Positions 42,263-51,612 of a stretch of DNA of 64,000 nt are shown piece after piece. Within the stretch, counting starts at the first letter, position 1, and each line of letters opens with the position of its first letter. Position numbers and translations under genes: made by a program. Location of the stretch: the NCBI GenBank assembly GCA_017398725.1, contig JAFQFA010000024.1, positions 1-64,000 on the forward strand, in the 5' to 3' direction. The DNA is from Oscillospiraceae bacterium (lineage in GTDB: Bacteria > Bacillota > Clostridia > Oscillospirales > Oscillospiraceae). A model generated the notes under the pieces. The model saw only the letters and a program-made list of their open reading frames with translations. It was not told where the DNA came from and did not search any database.

Positions 42263-43594
42263 TTACTCCTCCTTATCCCCTCGCTGGCGAATGGTGATCC
42301 GCACCGGGGTACCCTGCAGTCCGAAGACTTCCCGGATCTGGTTCTCCAAATACCGCTGATAGGAGAAGTGGAACAGCCGGGCATCATTGCAGAAAATGAC
42401 AAAATGCGGCGGCTTTGTGCTGGCTTGGGTCATATAGTAGATCTTTAAGCGGCGGCCCTTGTCCGTAGGCGGCTGTACCCGGGCGGTAGCCTCTGCCAGA
42501 ACGCTATTCAGTGCGCCGGTAGTAATACGGCTGGTATTCTGCTTGTGGACATCCTGAATCACCTGATACAGCTTATCCACACGCTGACCGGTCAATGCCG
42601 ACAAAAATACCACAGGAGCATAGGTCATATAGCTCAAGCCGTTGCGAACACCGGCTTCTTTATCCCGCATGGTATTGGTTTCTTTGTCCTCCACCGCGTC
42701 CCACTTGTTGACTACGATGATGGCCGCTTTACCGGCTTCATGGACCAGACCTGCGATCTTGGTATCCTGCTCGGTCACACCGTCATTGGCGTCGATCAGG
42801 ATCAGGCATACATCCGCCCGCTCAATGGCATTGATGGTGCGCATGTTGGAATATTTTTCAATCAGATCGTCCACTTTGCTCTTACGGCGCATACCCGCCG
42901 TATCAATAAAGCAGTATTTACCGGTCTCATTCTCAAACTCAGAATCGATGGCATCCCGGGTCGTGCCGGCCATATCGGAAACGATGACCCGCTCCTCGCC
43001 CAAGATCCGGTTCAGCAGGCTGGACTTACCTACATTCGGCTTACCGACGATGGCAACTTTGATCACCTCGTCCTCGTCTTCACCCGCATCTTCCTCCGGC
43101 ATGTTTTCAAGGCACCAATCCAAAAGATCACCGGTACCGTGGCCATGGATAGCAGATACTTCAAACAAGTCGCCGATCCCAAGGCTATAAAACTCGTACA
43201 CATCCGGATTCACAGGACCCACGGAATCACACTTGTTGACTGCCAGCGCCACCGGCTTACCGGACTTGCGAAGCATGGTAGCCACATCCTGATCCGCTGC
43301 GGTAACACCGGAGCGAACATCCGTGACCATGACGATGCAATCTGCCAGCTCAATACCGATCTCCGCCTGACGGCGCATGAATTTAAGCATGTCATTTTCC
43401 GTGCCCGGCTCAATACCGCCGGTATCTACCAAAGAGAAGGTGCGGTTACACCATTCGCAATCGCCGTAGATCCGGTCCCGGGTCACGCCGGGGGTATCCT
43501 CTACGATAGAGGTACGGTGGCCGGTCAATTTATTAAAAAGCATGGACTTACCCACATTGGGTCGGCCCACAATAGCAACCAAAGGTTTGGCCAC
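42263..43594 (-). CDS. der: Ribosome-assembly GTPase Der (EngA)
   Basis: Der is a double-GTPase needed for 50S maturation. The 443-residue protein has two G domains: G1 GRPNVGKSMLFNKLTG with DTPG(V) and NKCD, and G1' GKPNVGKSSLLNRILG with DTAGMRRKSKV and NKWDAV, then a KH-like domain ending IRITIRQRGDKEE. The GTG at 43594 is chosen: AAAGGAG is 7-8 bases upstream and the protein then starts (M)AKPLVAIVGRPN as in the family. Confidence 0.97.
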   Translation of the reverse strand: MAKPLVAIVGRPNVGKSMLFNKLTGHRTSIVEDTPGVTRDRIYGDCEWCNRTFSLVDTGGIEPGTENDMLKFMRRQAEIGIELADCIVMVTDVRSGVTAADQDVATMLRKSGKPVALAVNKCDSVGPVNPDVYEFYSLGIGDLFEVSAIHGHGTGDLLDWCLENMPEEDAGEDEDEVIKVAIVGKPNVGKSSLLNRILGEERVIVSDMAGTTRDAIDSEFENETGKYCFIDTAGMRRKSKVDDLIEKYSNMRTINAIERADVCLILIDANDGVTEQDTKIAGLVHEAGKAAIIVVNKWDAVEDKETNTMRDKEAGVRNGLSYMTYAPVVFLSALTGQRVDKLYQVIQDVHKQNTSRITTGALNSVLAEATARVQPPTDKGRRLKIYYMTQASTKPPHFVIFCNDARLFHFSYQRYLENQIREVFGLQGTPVRITIRQRGDKEE

Positions 43595-43647
43595 AGCAAT
43601 CACTCCTTTCTCAAAAGCAAGAGGCACTTATGCCTGCAAAATATCAC

Positions 43648-43676
43648 TTTATATTATTACACATTTTTCATTGCAA
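43648..43676 (-). promoter_or_regulatory. der-plsY-ltaS promoter
   Basis: Minus strand TTGCAA (43671-43676), 17 bases, TATAAA (43648-43653), about 50 bases before the der GTG. Confidence 0.65.
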
Positions 43677-43727
43677 ATCAATGAAAAAAACAAGGCTTTA
43701 CAATTTATTTTATTTTTCCCAAATACG

Positions 43728-43761
43728 GAAAAAGAGGAAGGCTAATAAGAAGCCTTCCTCT
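43728..43761 (-). terminator. rpmF terminator
   Basis: An 11-bp stem (43733-43743 with 43751-43761) followed on the minus strand by CTTTTTCC, behind the rpmF stop. Confidence 0.85.
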
Positions 43762-43783
43762 GCGCTTACGCATTTTTCCTGCC

Positions 43784-43969
43784 TTAGTCAGCCTTGGCAG
43801 CCAGAACCTGACGACCGTTGTAGTTGCCGCAAGCCTTGCAAGCTCTGTGAGGCATGACGGGCTCACCACACTTGGAGCAGACCGCAACGCTGGGGGCGGA
43901 CAGCTTCCAGTTGGAACCCCGGCGCTGATCGCGGCGGGCCTTGGACACTTTACACTTAGGGACAGCCAT
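43784..43969 (-). CDS. rpmF: 50S ribosomal protein L32 (zinc form)
   Basis: A 61-residue L32: MAVPKCKVSKARRDQRRG at the start, and two CxxC pairs (CSKCGEPVMPHRACKACG) that bind zinc. The ATG at 43969 follows AAGGAGGTG. It is the second gene of the yceD-rpmF pair, the order kept in most bacteria. Confidence 0.97.
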   Translation of the reverse strand: MAVPKCKVSKARRDQRRGSNWKLSAPSVAVCSKCGEPVMPHRACKACGNYNGRQVLAAKAD

Positions 43970-44013
43970 GGATGACACCTCCTTGGTCAAACTGCTTTAA
44001 CAGCATTTCTTAA

Positions 44014-44514
44014 TTATTTATCGAGAAGCTGCCGTAAAGCAGCAAAACGGGGATCCAGCTCTTTCTGACAACCGCAGGGACCGTCATTCAGGTTCTTGCC
44101 GCAGCGGCAGCACAGACCCTTACATTCCGGCGAGCACAACAGCTTGGAGTCCATATTCAGCACGAACACCGTCCGTACAATATCCTCCAGATCTGCCGCG
44201 TCATTCTCCAGCGGGAACACCCATTCATCTTCACTGTCTTCGTTGGACAGTTCCTCCACCAAAACCACATCGATGGGGATCTGCACATCCCGCACAAAGT
44301 CTGACGCACAACGGTCACACACGCCGTTAATCCGGGCAGTGATCGTGCCCTGCATCACCAGCACATCCGCAGTATTCCGCACCGTACCGGCTGCAAGAAC
44401 AAGCTCTTTCACAGGATAGCATGTACCAAACAGAAGATCGCTCAGATCCACACGCTCAGAAAAAGACAACTTGGCTCCCGGGGTATGGATGATATCCTTA
44501 AGACCCAGATGCAT
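44014..44514 (-). CDS. yceD: DUF177/YceD family protein
   Basis: A 166-residue DUF177 protein. Members accompany rpmF almost everywhere and are linked to 23S rRNA accumulation. Landmarks: MHLGLKDIIHTPGAKLSF start, GVCDRCASDF in the middle, and the cysteine-rich end CSPECKGLCCRCGKNLNDG-CGC typical of the Gram-positive form. The ATG at 44514 has GAGGGGG upstream; longer reading frames lack such a site. Perfect promoter 32 bases upstream. Confidence 0.92.
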   Translation of the reverse strand: MHLGLKDIIHTPGAKLSFSERVDLSDLLFGTCYPVKELVLAAGTVRNTADVLVMQGTITARINGVCDRCASDFVRDVQIPIDVVLVEELSNEDSEDEWVFPLENDAADLEDIVRTVFVLNMDSKLLCSPECKGLCCRCGKNLNDGPCGCQKELDPRFAALRQLLDK

Positions 44515-44545
44515 AGTATCCCCCTCTTCATAGTCGTGCCTAGAC

Positions 44546-44574
44546 ATTATATAGGGTTTTATGGCATTTGTCAA
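44546..44574 (-). promoter_or_regulatory. yceD-rpmF promoter
   Basis: Minus strand TTGACA (44569-44574), 17 bases, TATAAT (44546-44551): a perfect sigma-A promoter. Confidence 0.9.
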
Positions 44575-44603
44575 ATACTATTTTTAAAAATATCTGTGGG
44601 AGA

Positions 44604-44633
44604 GTTCTATTTTTTTATCGAGGGACATACTGT
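44604..44633 (+). promoter_or_regulatory. Possible sigma-E promoter of spoIVA
   Basis: GTTCTATTT (44604-44612), 13 bases, CATACTGT (44626-44633) resembles the sigma-E consensus (-10 CATACAnT). spoIVA is a sigma-E gene in studied spore formers, and no sigma-A boxes are visible here, which supports the reading. Confidence 0.5.
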
Positions 44634-44657
44634 GCTATTAAGAAAAGGAGGCTGCCT

Positions 44658-46121
44658 ATGGAAACTATTTATGCAGATATCGCAAAGCGGACCGGCGGTA
44701 ATATTTACATTGGTGTGGTTGGGCCGGTACGCACCGGAAAATCCACCCTTATCAAGCGGATCATGGAGGAACTGGTCATCCCCAACATCGACGACCCTTA
44801 CCGCAGGGATCGAGCCAGAGATGAATTGCCCCAAAGCGGCTCCGGAAAAACCATTATGACCAGCGAGCCAAAATTTGTCCCGGAGGAAGCGGTGGAGATC
44901 TGCCCCGATGACACTGCAAAAATGCGCATCCGGATGATCGACTCTGTGGGATATATGGTAAACGGCGCCGTCGGCGCAGAAGAAGACGGGCAGATGCGTA
45001 TGGTCACGACTCCTTGGTGCGATCAGCCGATTCCAATGGCGCAGGCCGCAGAACTGGGCACAAAAAAGGTCATGCAGGAACACTGCTCCATCGGGCTGGT
45101 GGTGACCACCGACGGCTCTGTTACGGACATCCCCCGGGAAGATTACGTTCAGGCAGAAAACCGGGCCATTGCCGATATGAAGGCTACCGGCAAGCCCTTC
45201 TTGGTGATCGTAAACACGGTAGATCCCAACGGTTCGGCAGCGCAGGCTGTTCAGGAAAAACTGCGGCAAGACCACGGGTTGGAAGCGGTGGCCGCGGACT
45301 GTCAGGCACTGGACGGTCCGGGCATCCGCCAGCTGCTGCAAGAGCTTCTATATGCCTTCCCGATCCAAAAGCTACGGGTACATCTGCCCCGATGGATGGA
45401 TACCTTGGAAGCAGACCATCCGGTGAAGGCAGCTTTATATGAGGCGCTGATCCGCCGGTACGAGGAGATCTCCGCTTTGGGGCTGGCTGAGCCGATCCTG
45501 AAAAAGCTGACGCAACTGGAAGATGTGCTGGATTTTTCCATCCGTCATGTGGATCTGGCCACCGGCGCGGTGGATTGCGCCCTCACCTTCCCGGAAACAC
45601 TGTTCTATGAGATCCTCAGCGCCAAAACCGGCACGTCCATTAAAAACGAGGGAGATTTAATGGGGATCCTGACTTCCCTGTGCGAGGCCAAGCGGGAATA
45701 CGACAAAATATCCGATGCACTAAACGCGGTCAAAGCCACCGGTTACGGCGTTGTCATGCCGCAAGCAGAGGAAATGAAGCTGGAAAAGCCGGAAATCCTG
45801 CGGAAAAACGGCACATATGGGGTAAAACTGAAAGCCGGAGCCCCCTCCATCCACATGCTCCGTGTGGATATCGACACAGAGATCAGCCCCATGGTAGGCG
45901 ACGAAAAACAATCGCAGGACCTGATCGGTTATCTGACTCAAGAAGACCCCGATCAGCTTTGGAAAAGCAACATCTTCGGAAAGTCCGTTTATGCGCTGGT
46001 GCAGGAAGGTCTGACCAGCAAGCTGCTGCGGACACCGGAGGATGTGCGGGATAAGTTCCGGGGCACTTTGAGCCGGATCGTCAATGATGGGGCCAACGGT
46101 CTGATCTGTTTGATCGTATAA
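44658..46121 (+). CDS. spoIVA: Stage IV sporulation protein A
   Basis: SpoIVA is the ATPase that polymerises on the forespore surface as the base of the spore coat. The 487-residue protein is close to the usual 492. The N-terminal TRAFAC-like NTPase has Walker A GPVRTGKSTLIKR and DSVGYMVNGAVG; the VNTVDPNG segment stands in for the G4 motif. The C-terminal part ends in the membrane-targeting VNDGANGLICLIV. It starts at ATG 44658 behind AAAAGGAGG. Strong evidence that the organism makes endospores. Confidence 0.97.
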   Translation: METIYADIAKRTGGNIYIGVVGPVRTGKSTLIKRIMEELVIPNIDDPYRRDRARDELPQSGSGKTIMTSEPKFVPEEAVEICPDDTAKMRIRMIDSVGYMVNGAVGAEEDGQMRMVTTPWCDQPIPMAQAAELGTKKVMQEHCSIGLVVTTDGSVTDIPREDYVQAENRAIADMKATGKPFLVIVNTVDPNGSAAQAVQEKLRQDHGLEAVAADCQALDGPGIRQLLQELLYAFPIQKLRVHLPRWMDTLEADHPVKAALYEALIRRYEEISALGLAEPILKKLTQLEDVLDFSIRHVDLATGAVDCALTFPETLFYEILSAKTGTSIKNEGDLMGILTSLCEAKREYDKISDALNAVKATGYGVVMPQAEEMKLEKPEILRKNGTYGVKLKAGAPSIHMLRVDIDTEISPMVGDEKQSQDLIGYLTQEDPDQLWKSNIFGKSVYALVQEGLTSKLLRTPEDVRDKFRGTLSRIVNDGANGLICLIV

Positions 46122-46174
46122 ACCACATAAATCACTTCCTATCTATCATTATTTCAGCAACCACTGCACAAAAC

Positions 46175-46213
46175 GCAGCCCGGCGGTTCTGTGAACCGCC
46201 GGGCTGCTTTTTA
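46175..46213. terminator. spoIVA terminator, shared with secreted protein gene
   Basis: A perfect 15-bp GC-rich stem (46175-46189 with 46193-46207) followed by TTTTTA. It touches the stop of the convergent secreted-protein gene. Confidence 0.9.
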
Positions 46214-49200
46214 TTTACTCTTGATCTTTACATAGCCGGATTGGATGCTCTTGGTTTTGCCGGAAAGGGCAATGACTTTATAGTAGTAGGTCTTGCCCTT
46301 CTTTGCGGTCGTATCTGTAAAAAATGCGCCATTTTCCGTGAACTCCCATTCCGCATCCGGAAGGATCTTGAATTTCCTGCTGCTGGAGCTGGTGGAGCGA
46401 TAAACAGCATAGCCGTCAGCATTCGGCACTGCACGCCATGTAACCACCGGTTTTCCGGTTTCCGGATCCAGCTTGGCAGTTGGCTTCTTGGGCTGCGCAC
46501 AGGTGGCTGTAGCCAGCTTGCTTTGTCCGTATGCACCGGTAGCATCCGCCTTTTTACCGATTGCCCTTACTTTGTAGCTGTAGCTAACCCCCGGTTCGGC
46601 TGCCGTATCCTGATAGCTGGTGGTCTTCAGGGAAATCCCTTCCCCCACCTGCACGCCGTCTGCAAAACGCAGGATCTCATAGGAGGCAGCGCCGGTGATC
46701 TTCTTCCAGCTCACCTTAGGCTGTCCGGTAACCGTATCTATCTTAACTGTAACGGAAGGCCGGGCGCATTTTGCCCAACAGGCAGCAACATTACTATAGA
46801 TACTGTTGCCGGCGCTCTTAGACGCGATCGCTCTGATCTTATAAACGTACCGGCTGCCGGCGGAAGCTTTGGAATCGGTATAGGTGGTCTTCGTAGTGGT
46901 TGTGATTCTTTTAAACTTTCCGGTTTCGGAGGTTGCCCGGTAGACCTCATATTTTTTGGCACCGGTAATCTTGGACCAAGTCAAAACAGGCTTGCCGGAA
47001 GATGTGTTTGATGCCGTTTCCAGAACAGGGGTGGCGCACTTGGTTGCTGCGTACACGATATTACTGTAGCCACTGCTGAGGCTGGCATCGGCTGTACAGA
47101 CAGCCTTCACTTTATAATAGTAAGTCTTTCCAATAGAAGCCTTTTGATCCTGCCATACCGCAAGCTCCGTGGAGTCGGCTTTACTGTACTTTCCTTTTTT
47201 GCTGGTGGCACGGTAGATCTCATATCGATCCGCTTCCCCGTCATGGCTCCATGTCAGGGTCAATTTACCGGTCTTCCCATCCGGCTTAATGGCGATCCGG
47301 GGTTCCGGCAAACCCTTAGCATCCTCATAAGCCTTTCGGTAGGAATCGCCGCAGGCGTTACACACATATTCGGTATATCCGTCTTCCACAAGGGTAGGTG
47401 CAACTTCCTTCGGGGCATACCGGTGACCCAGTGCCGGAACATGATCGGCCAAAAGTGTACCGTTGCAGGCAGGGCATACATACACGGTATAGCCCTTTTC
47501 TGTGCAGGTGGGATCTACCGTATGGTCCGGCAGGTAATTGCATTGTCCGCTCCCCTCAGCTTGGGTCAAAAACACTTCGCAAAGGGTGCAGTAAAAGCCT
47601 TTCACGGTGCACGCCTGCAATTGGGTCAAAATATCATCGGCAGCGTTATAATGCCAAACAGGCACTTCCATCAAAGGCTCGTTATTTTCTCCTACAGCAA
47701 TGGCTTTTCGAGCCTGCTCCGTGCCTGCATACAGCACATGGTTCATACCCGCGCAATTCTCAAAAGCATGCGCTGCAATGCCTGTAAGGCTTTCAGGCAG
47801 GCAGATCCATTTCGGCTGGATATCCCCGAAAGCGTACTGCCCCAGATCTGTCACGCCCTCTTCCACGATCACGCCGCAGATCCGCGTTGCAATATCCTCT
47901 CTGCTCCACGGCGCCCCCTGCGGAAGGAAATCTTCCAGAGCGCCATCACCCGAAAGCCGCAGGATGCCGTCAGAATCCACCGACCAGCTTACCAGTTCCG
48001 TACAGGCCCCGGCCTCCACAATCCCCGGCGCAACCCCGCCGCAGGCACTGCAGCAACCGTTCACATAGTCATGTCCGGTGGTGGGGATCCGCTGGGTATA
48101 GGCAAAATCGCATATTGTGCAGGTATGCGTCCGGACACCGCTGCCGGTGCAGGTGGCATCCACTGTATCCACGCTCTCATAATCGTGGAAGCAGTTCACC
48201 GTCAAGTACACATCATCCGCCAAGGTATGCAGCCAATCTGTACCCTCCGGCAGCCATGCATTGGCATTGTAAGCCCGCAATTCCGCCCGATACCGGCCCA
48301 CCGGAAGGGCAATAGAAATGCCGCTGTCGATATAGCGCAGTTGCTCGTAGGGCATCCATTTTCCATCCGTATTCTTCCGCTCGATGGTCATGGCATAATG
48401 GGTGGTGTTTTCCGTGGGTGCCCATGTAAAGGTAGTAAGGCGGTCGCCCTTTTCTTCCGTGGCATAGGAAAGCACCGGTTTTTCCGGCTCTTTCACATTG
48501 AGTCCGCTGCCCTTAACAGCAAACTGTCTTACACAAACGGTTGTCAATTCCTCCCGGTGAATATCCCGGGCTTTGATTTCCAAAGTATGTCCGCCGGGCG
48601 CCAGCTTTGTAAAATTCAGCTTTTCCGAAATCGCGGATTTTTCCAGCACCAGCGCGTTTTCATCCCCAAGGGTTACCGTCGCAAAGATTTTTCCATCCAG
48701 CAACCCCACAACCTCTTGCAGAGAATACTCAGATGTTACTTTACCCTTCAGCGCACCTGCTGTTTTTGACACAGTAGCGCCCTGTGCCGGAGAAGTCACA
48801 TCGCAGCGGATATTTTGGTCTCCGTAGTGAAGCAAACGGAACAGATCCGCAGGCGCATAACCGGTAACCTCCCCCAAAAGGACTTGATACCAAGCCTGTC
48901 CAAAGCCGTTGGTAACCGTTCCAAGCACCTTCACTTTGGTATCCTTCTCCAGTTGGGAAGACACCGCCTTTGCCTCACCATAAGGTTTTTCTGTCAGGCA
49001 GATCCCATTTTCCAAAGCCGTATAGCTACCGGCGCTGTCCGCATCCAGTGTTCTTTCGTAGTCAAATTCCATGCCGCAAACGGTACACACACCCACCTCG
49101 TCAAAGGCTTCATGCTCGCAAATCGCAGCATTGCACTGCACAATGTGGCAAATGCGCCGTCCCTTGGAGGTCAGCATTGTCTTGTTGAACTCATCCCATG

Positions 49201-49777
49201 TTTTCACAGCGATCCGGACTAGACCACGGCCATCGCCATTGCCCTCCAGATAGGTAATTCCCTCCTGATCATAACCAAGAATAATAAAAGAGTGACCCTT
49301 TCCGCTATTATAGGAGCCGTTGGAATTGGTTGTGGTGCGGACATATGCGCCGAATCCCACATGGGATTGCAGCAGCAGATCATAGGACACGGCTTTCTTA
49401 TTGGTCAGCACTTTTTTAGAATCTGACCAATACTTATAACCGTCACCGTGGTACACCACATCTCCAAACAAATAGTAATAGACCGCTTGGGCATAGATAT
49501 AGCACTGATACCCACCAATCGCGCCATTGGCAATATAATACACCTTGTTATTATTCAAGGATTTTCCCAAGGGGAATTTTGCCGTGGTATTGCTGAACAG
49601 GCTGACCTCGCCACGGAAAATGTTATTGAGTTTGTCCGCATATTTCCGGGAATATGTACTGCCGTCTACCAGCGAAGCATTCTTTATATAGGTTTGCGCC
49701 AAGGCATCCAAAGGAAGCTGGGGCAGCATTGCGCAGAACATCAAAAACGCCAAAGCAAAGCTCAAAAACCGTTTCAC
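46211..49777 (-). CDS. Large secreted papain-like/FN3 multidomain protein
   Basis: A 1188-residue exported protein with no single recognised name. Residues 1-28 are a signal peptide (VKRFLSFALAFLMF start, ending DALAQ). Residues 30-215 look like a papain-like cysteine hydrolase: Cys92 in GGYQCYIYAQA, His162 in GKGHSFIILGY and Asn180 in LEGNGDG form a plausible triad. Next come an SH3-like segment (about 265-325), an Ig-like segment, CxxC-bearing modules ending in GHDY or GHRY, a leucine-rich BspA-like bit (LPESLTGIAAHAFENC), and four fibronectin type III repeats at the C-terminus. GTG start with AAGGAG upstream. Likely a surface or wall enzyme; substrate unknown. Confidence 0.7.
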   Translation of the reverse strand: MKRFLSFALAFLMFCAMLPQLPLDALAQTYIKNASLVDGSTYSRKYADKLNNIFRGEVSLFSNTTAKFPLGKSLNNNKVYYIANGAIGGYQCYIYAQAVYYYLFGDVVYHGDGYKYWSDSKKVLTNKKAVSYDLLLQSHVGFGAYVRTTTNSNGSYNSGKGHSFIILGYDQEGITYLEGNGDGRGLVRIAVKTWDEFNKTMLTSKGRRICHIVQCNAAICEHEAFDEVGVCTVCGMEFDYERTLDADSAGSYTALENGICLTEKPYGEAKAVSSQLEKDTKVKVLGTVTNGFGQAWYQVLLGEVTGYAPADLFRLLHYGDQNIRCDVTSPAQGATVSKTAGALKGKVTSEYSLQEVVGLLDGKIFATVTLGDENALVLEKSAISEKLNFTKLAPGGHTLEIKARDIHREELTTVCVRQFAVKGSGLNVKEPEKPVLSYATEEKGDRLTTFTWAPTENTTHYAMTIERKNTDGKWMPYEQLRYIDSGISIALPVGRYRAELRAYNANAWLPEGTDWLHTLADDVYLTVNCFHDYESVDTVDATCTGSGVRTHTCTICDFAYTQRIPTTGHDYVNGCCSACGGVAPGIVEAGACTELVSWSVDSDGILRLSGDGALEDFLPQGAPWSREDIATRICGVIVEEGVTDLGQYAFGDIQPKWICLPESLTGIAAHAFENCAGMNHVLYAGTEQARKAIAVGENNEPLMEVPVWHYNAADDILTQLQACTVKGFYCTLCEVFLTQAEGSGQCNYLPDHTVDPTCTEKGYTVYVCPACNGTLLADHVPALGHRYAPKEVAPTLVEDGYTEYVCNACGDSYRKAYEDAKGLPEPRIAIKPDGKTGKLTLTWSHDGEADRYEIYRATSKKGKYSKADSTELAVWQDQKASIGKTYYYKVKAVCTADASLSSGYSNIVYAATKCATPVLETASNTSSGKPVLTWSKITGAKKYEVYRATSETGKFKRITTTTKTTYTDSKASAGSRYVYKIRAIASKSAGNSIYSNVAACWAKCARPSVTVKIDTVTGQPKVSWKKITGAASYEILRFADGVQVGEGISLKTTSYQDTAAEPGVSYSYKVRAIGKKADATGAYGQSKLATATCAQPKKPTAKLDPETGKPVVTWRAVPNADGYAVYRSTSSSSRKFKILPDAEWEFTENGAFFTDTTAKKGKTYYYKVIALSGKTKSIQSGYVKIKSK

Positions 49778-49929
49778 GCAAGACTCTCCTTCATGTAAAT
49801 AAGACCGGTTGTTTCCATTTATTTCCATTTTAAGCACACAGTTTGATATTATGCTATTTCCGCCGCATTTTGTCAAGAAAATTGGCAGGAAAACCCGATA
49901 ATTTCTCGCCCAAAGGCGACAAATACCAC

Positions 49930-50123
49930 AAAAAGCACCGGCACAGGCGAGCAGCGCACTGCCTCCCCATTGAATTTATCTGCGCTTAGTAAACACCCAA
50001 AGAAGTCCTTCACCAAAGTGATATAACGCACAAGAGGCACCGCCATTTGGCGGTGCCTCTTGTCCCATATATTCGAAATAAAGAAAACAATGCCGTGTCA
50101 ACACCATGCTTTACCCGAACAAT
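49930..50123 (-). ncRNA. Candidate small RNA or long leader, 6S-like
   Basis: The 531-base gap 49778-50308 has no convincing gene. A strong promoter at 50130-50158 starts a minus-strand transcript that would run about 194 bases to a T5 stretch at 49930-49934. Its 5' part (AAAGCAUGGUGU) can pair with its 3' part (GUGCC-GGUGCUUU), a perfect 15-bp hairpin stands in the middle, and smaller AUAUA/UAUAU pairs flank that. Size, rod shape and 3' U-run recall 6S RNA. It could instead be the 5' leader of the large secreted protein, which starts 150 bases further on. Confidence 0.35.
50030..50063. repeat. Perfect 15-bp stem-loop in the 49778-50308 gap
   Basis: ACAAGAGGCACCGCC (50030-50044) pairs with 50049-50063 across a 4-base loop. 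There is no T-run on either side, so it is not a classical terminator; in the candidate small RNA it would be the apical hairpin. Confidence 0.85.
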
Positions 50124-50129
50124 GTCCAC

Positions 50130-50158
50130 ATTATAGCAACATGTGTCCACCGTTGCAA
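50130..50158 (-). promoter_or_regulatory. Strong promoter with no gene directly behind it
   Basis: Minus strand TTGCAA (50153-50158), 17 bases, TATAAT (50130-50135). The nearest start codon of a real gene is 350 bases downstream. Confidence 0.8.
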
Positions 50159-50308
50159 GTACATTTTTGCGCTTTTGCTATTTTTTGTAGGTGCTGACAA
50201 TCCGGGGTGTGATTAACCCCCCTTTTCGGTCAATATTACAACGGTTCCCACATTCATGGGGCACGCATAATATCGTCAGCAGTAACGGTCAGCACAATAA
50301 ATGCCTCA

Positions 50309-51595
50309 TTACACTTGTGCGATGGCCTGTTCCAGATCTGCAATCAGATCCTGCGCGTTTTCCAAACCGCAGGACAAACGAATCAGATCTGCACCAACGC
50401 CGCAGGCATCCAGCTGCTCATCAGTCATCTGCCGGTGGGTGGCGCTGGCCGGATGCAGGCAGCAAGTGTGGGAATCCGCTACGTGGGTCTCGATAGAGCC
50501 CAGCTTCAAATGCTTCATAAAGGTCTCGGCCGCTTTTCTGCCGCCTACAAGGCCGAAGGAGATCACGCCGCAGGAGCCGTTCGGCATATACTTTTGCGCC
50601 AGATCATAGTACCGATCGCCCTTCAGCCCGCAATACTTGACCCAAGCCACCTTGGGATGGCTCTGCAAAAATTCTGCAATAGCCTGACCGTTGGCACAAT
50701 GCTGCTTCATGCGGAAAGGCAGGCTCTCCAATCCCAAGCTCAGATAGAACGCGCTCTGGGGAGACTGGACAGAACCCAGATCCCGCATCAGCTGGGCGGT
50801 GCACTTGGTGATAAATGCGCCGGCCAATCCAAAACGCTCCGTATAGGTCACACCGTGGTAGCTTTCATCCGGCGTGCAAAGACCGGCGAATTTCTCCGGA
50901 TACTTTGTCCAATCGAACTTGCCGCTATCCACAATACAACCACCCACAGCGACACCGTGGCCATCCATATACTTGGTGGTGGAGTGGGTAACGATGTCAG
51001 CGCCCCATTCTATAGGACGGCAGTTGATCGGCGTGGCGAAGGTATTGTCCACGATCAGCGGCACGCCGTTGGCATGGGCAACTTTTGCAAACTTTTCAAT
51101 ATCCAGAACCGTCAGTGCGGGGTTTGCGATGGTCTCACCGAACATTGCCTTGGTGTTGGGACGGAAGGCTGCCTGCAGCTCTTCCTCAGAGGCATCCGGA
51201 TCTACAAAGGTGACATCCACACCCATGCGCTTCATGGTAACGCCCAGCAGGTTGAAGGTGCCGCCGTAGATGGCGGTGCTGGCTACAATGTGGTCGCCGC
51301 AGGAAGCAACATTAAACATCGCATAGAAATTCGCTGCCTGACCAGAGCCGGTAAGCATCGCGGCCGTACCGCCTTCCAGCGCCGCGATCCGGGCTGCCAC
51401 CATGTCACAGGTGGGATTTTGCAGGCGGGAGTAGAAATAACCCTCTGCCTCCAAATCAAACAGCTTACCCATATCCTCAGAGGTCGCATACTTAAAAGTT
51501 GTGCTCTGAATGATGGGGATCTGACGAGGCTGGCCGTTGCCGGGGGTGTAGCCTGCCTGAATACACAAAGTCTCCGCGTGAAGTTTCTTATCCAT
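50309..51595 (-). CDS. metY: O-acetylhomoserine sulfhydrylase family PLP enzyme
   Basis: A 428-residue Cys/Met-metabolism PLP enzyme. MetY makes homocysteine from O-acetylhomoserine and sulfide. Visible are ETLCIQAGYTPGNGQPRQIPI at the start (shown in part), YSRLQNPTCD, SGQAANFYAMF, the aspartate loop VDNTFATP, and the PLP lysine in THSTTKYMDGHG. The length of about 430 and the start are those of MetY rather than the 380-residue MetB/MetC. GAGGTG precedes the ATG. It is third in an operon with AAC(3)-like and nitroreductase genes. Confidence 0.92.
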   Translation of the reverse strand: MDKKLHAETLCIQAGYTPGNGQPRQIPIIQSTTFKYATSEDMGKLFDLEAEGYFYSRLQNPTCDMVAARIAALEGGTAAMLTGSGQAANFYAMFNVASCGDHIVASTAIYGGTFNLLGVTMKRMGVDVTFVDPDASEEELQAAFRPNTKAMFGETIANPALTVLDIEKFAKVAHANGVPLIVDNTFATPINCRPIEWGADIVTHSTTKYMDGHGVAVGGCIVDSGKFDWTKYPEKFAGLCTPDESYHGVTYTERFGLAGAFITKCTAQLMRDLGSVQSPQSAFYLSLGLESLPFRMKQHCANGQAIAEFLQSHPKVAWVKYCGLKGDRYYDLAQKYMPNGSCGVISFGLVGGRKAAETFMKHLKLGSIETHVADSHTCCLHPASATHRQMTDEQLDACGVGADLIRLSCGLENAQDLIADLEQAIAQV

Positions 51596-51612
51596 ATATC
51601 GTCACCTCATAG

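Noticed and set aside
50030..50063. Intrinsic terminator
   Set aside because: The stem is perfect, but no T-run follows on either strand and it sits 60-95 bases after a strong promoter, so it is more likely part of a structured RNA.
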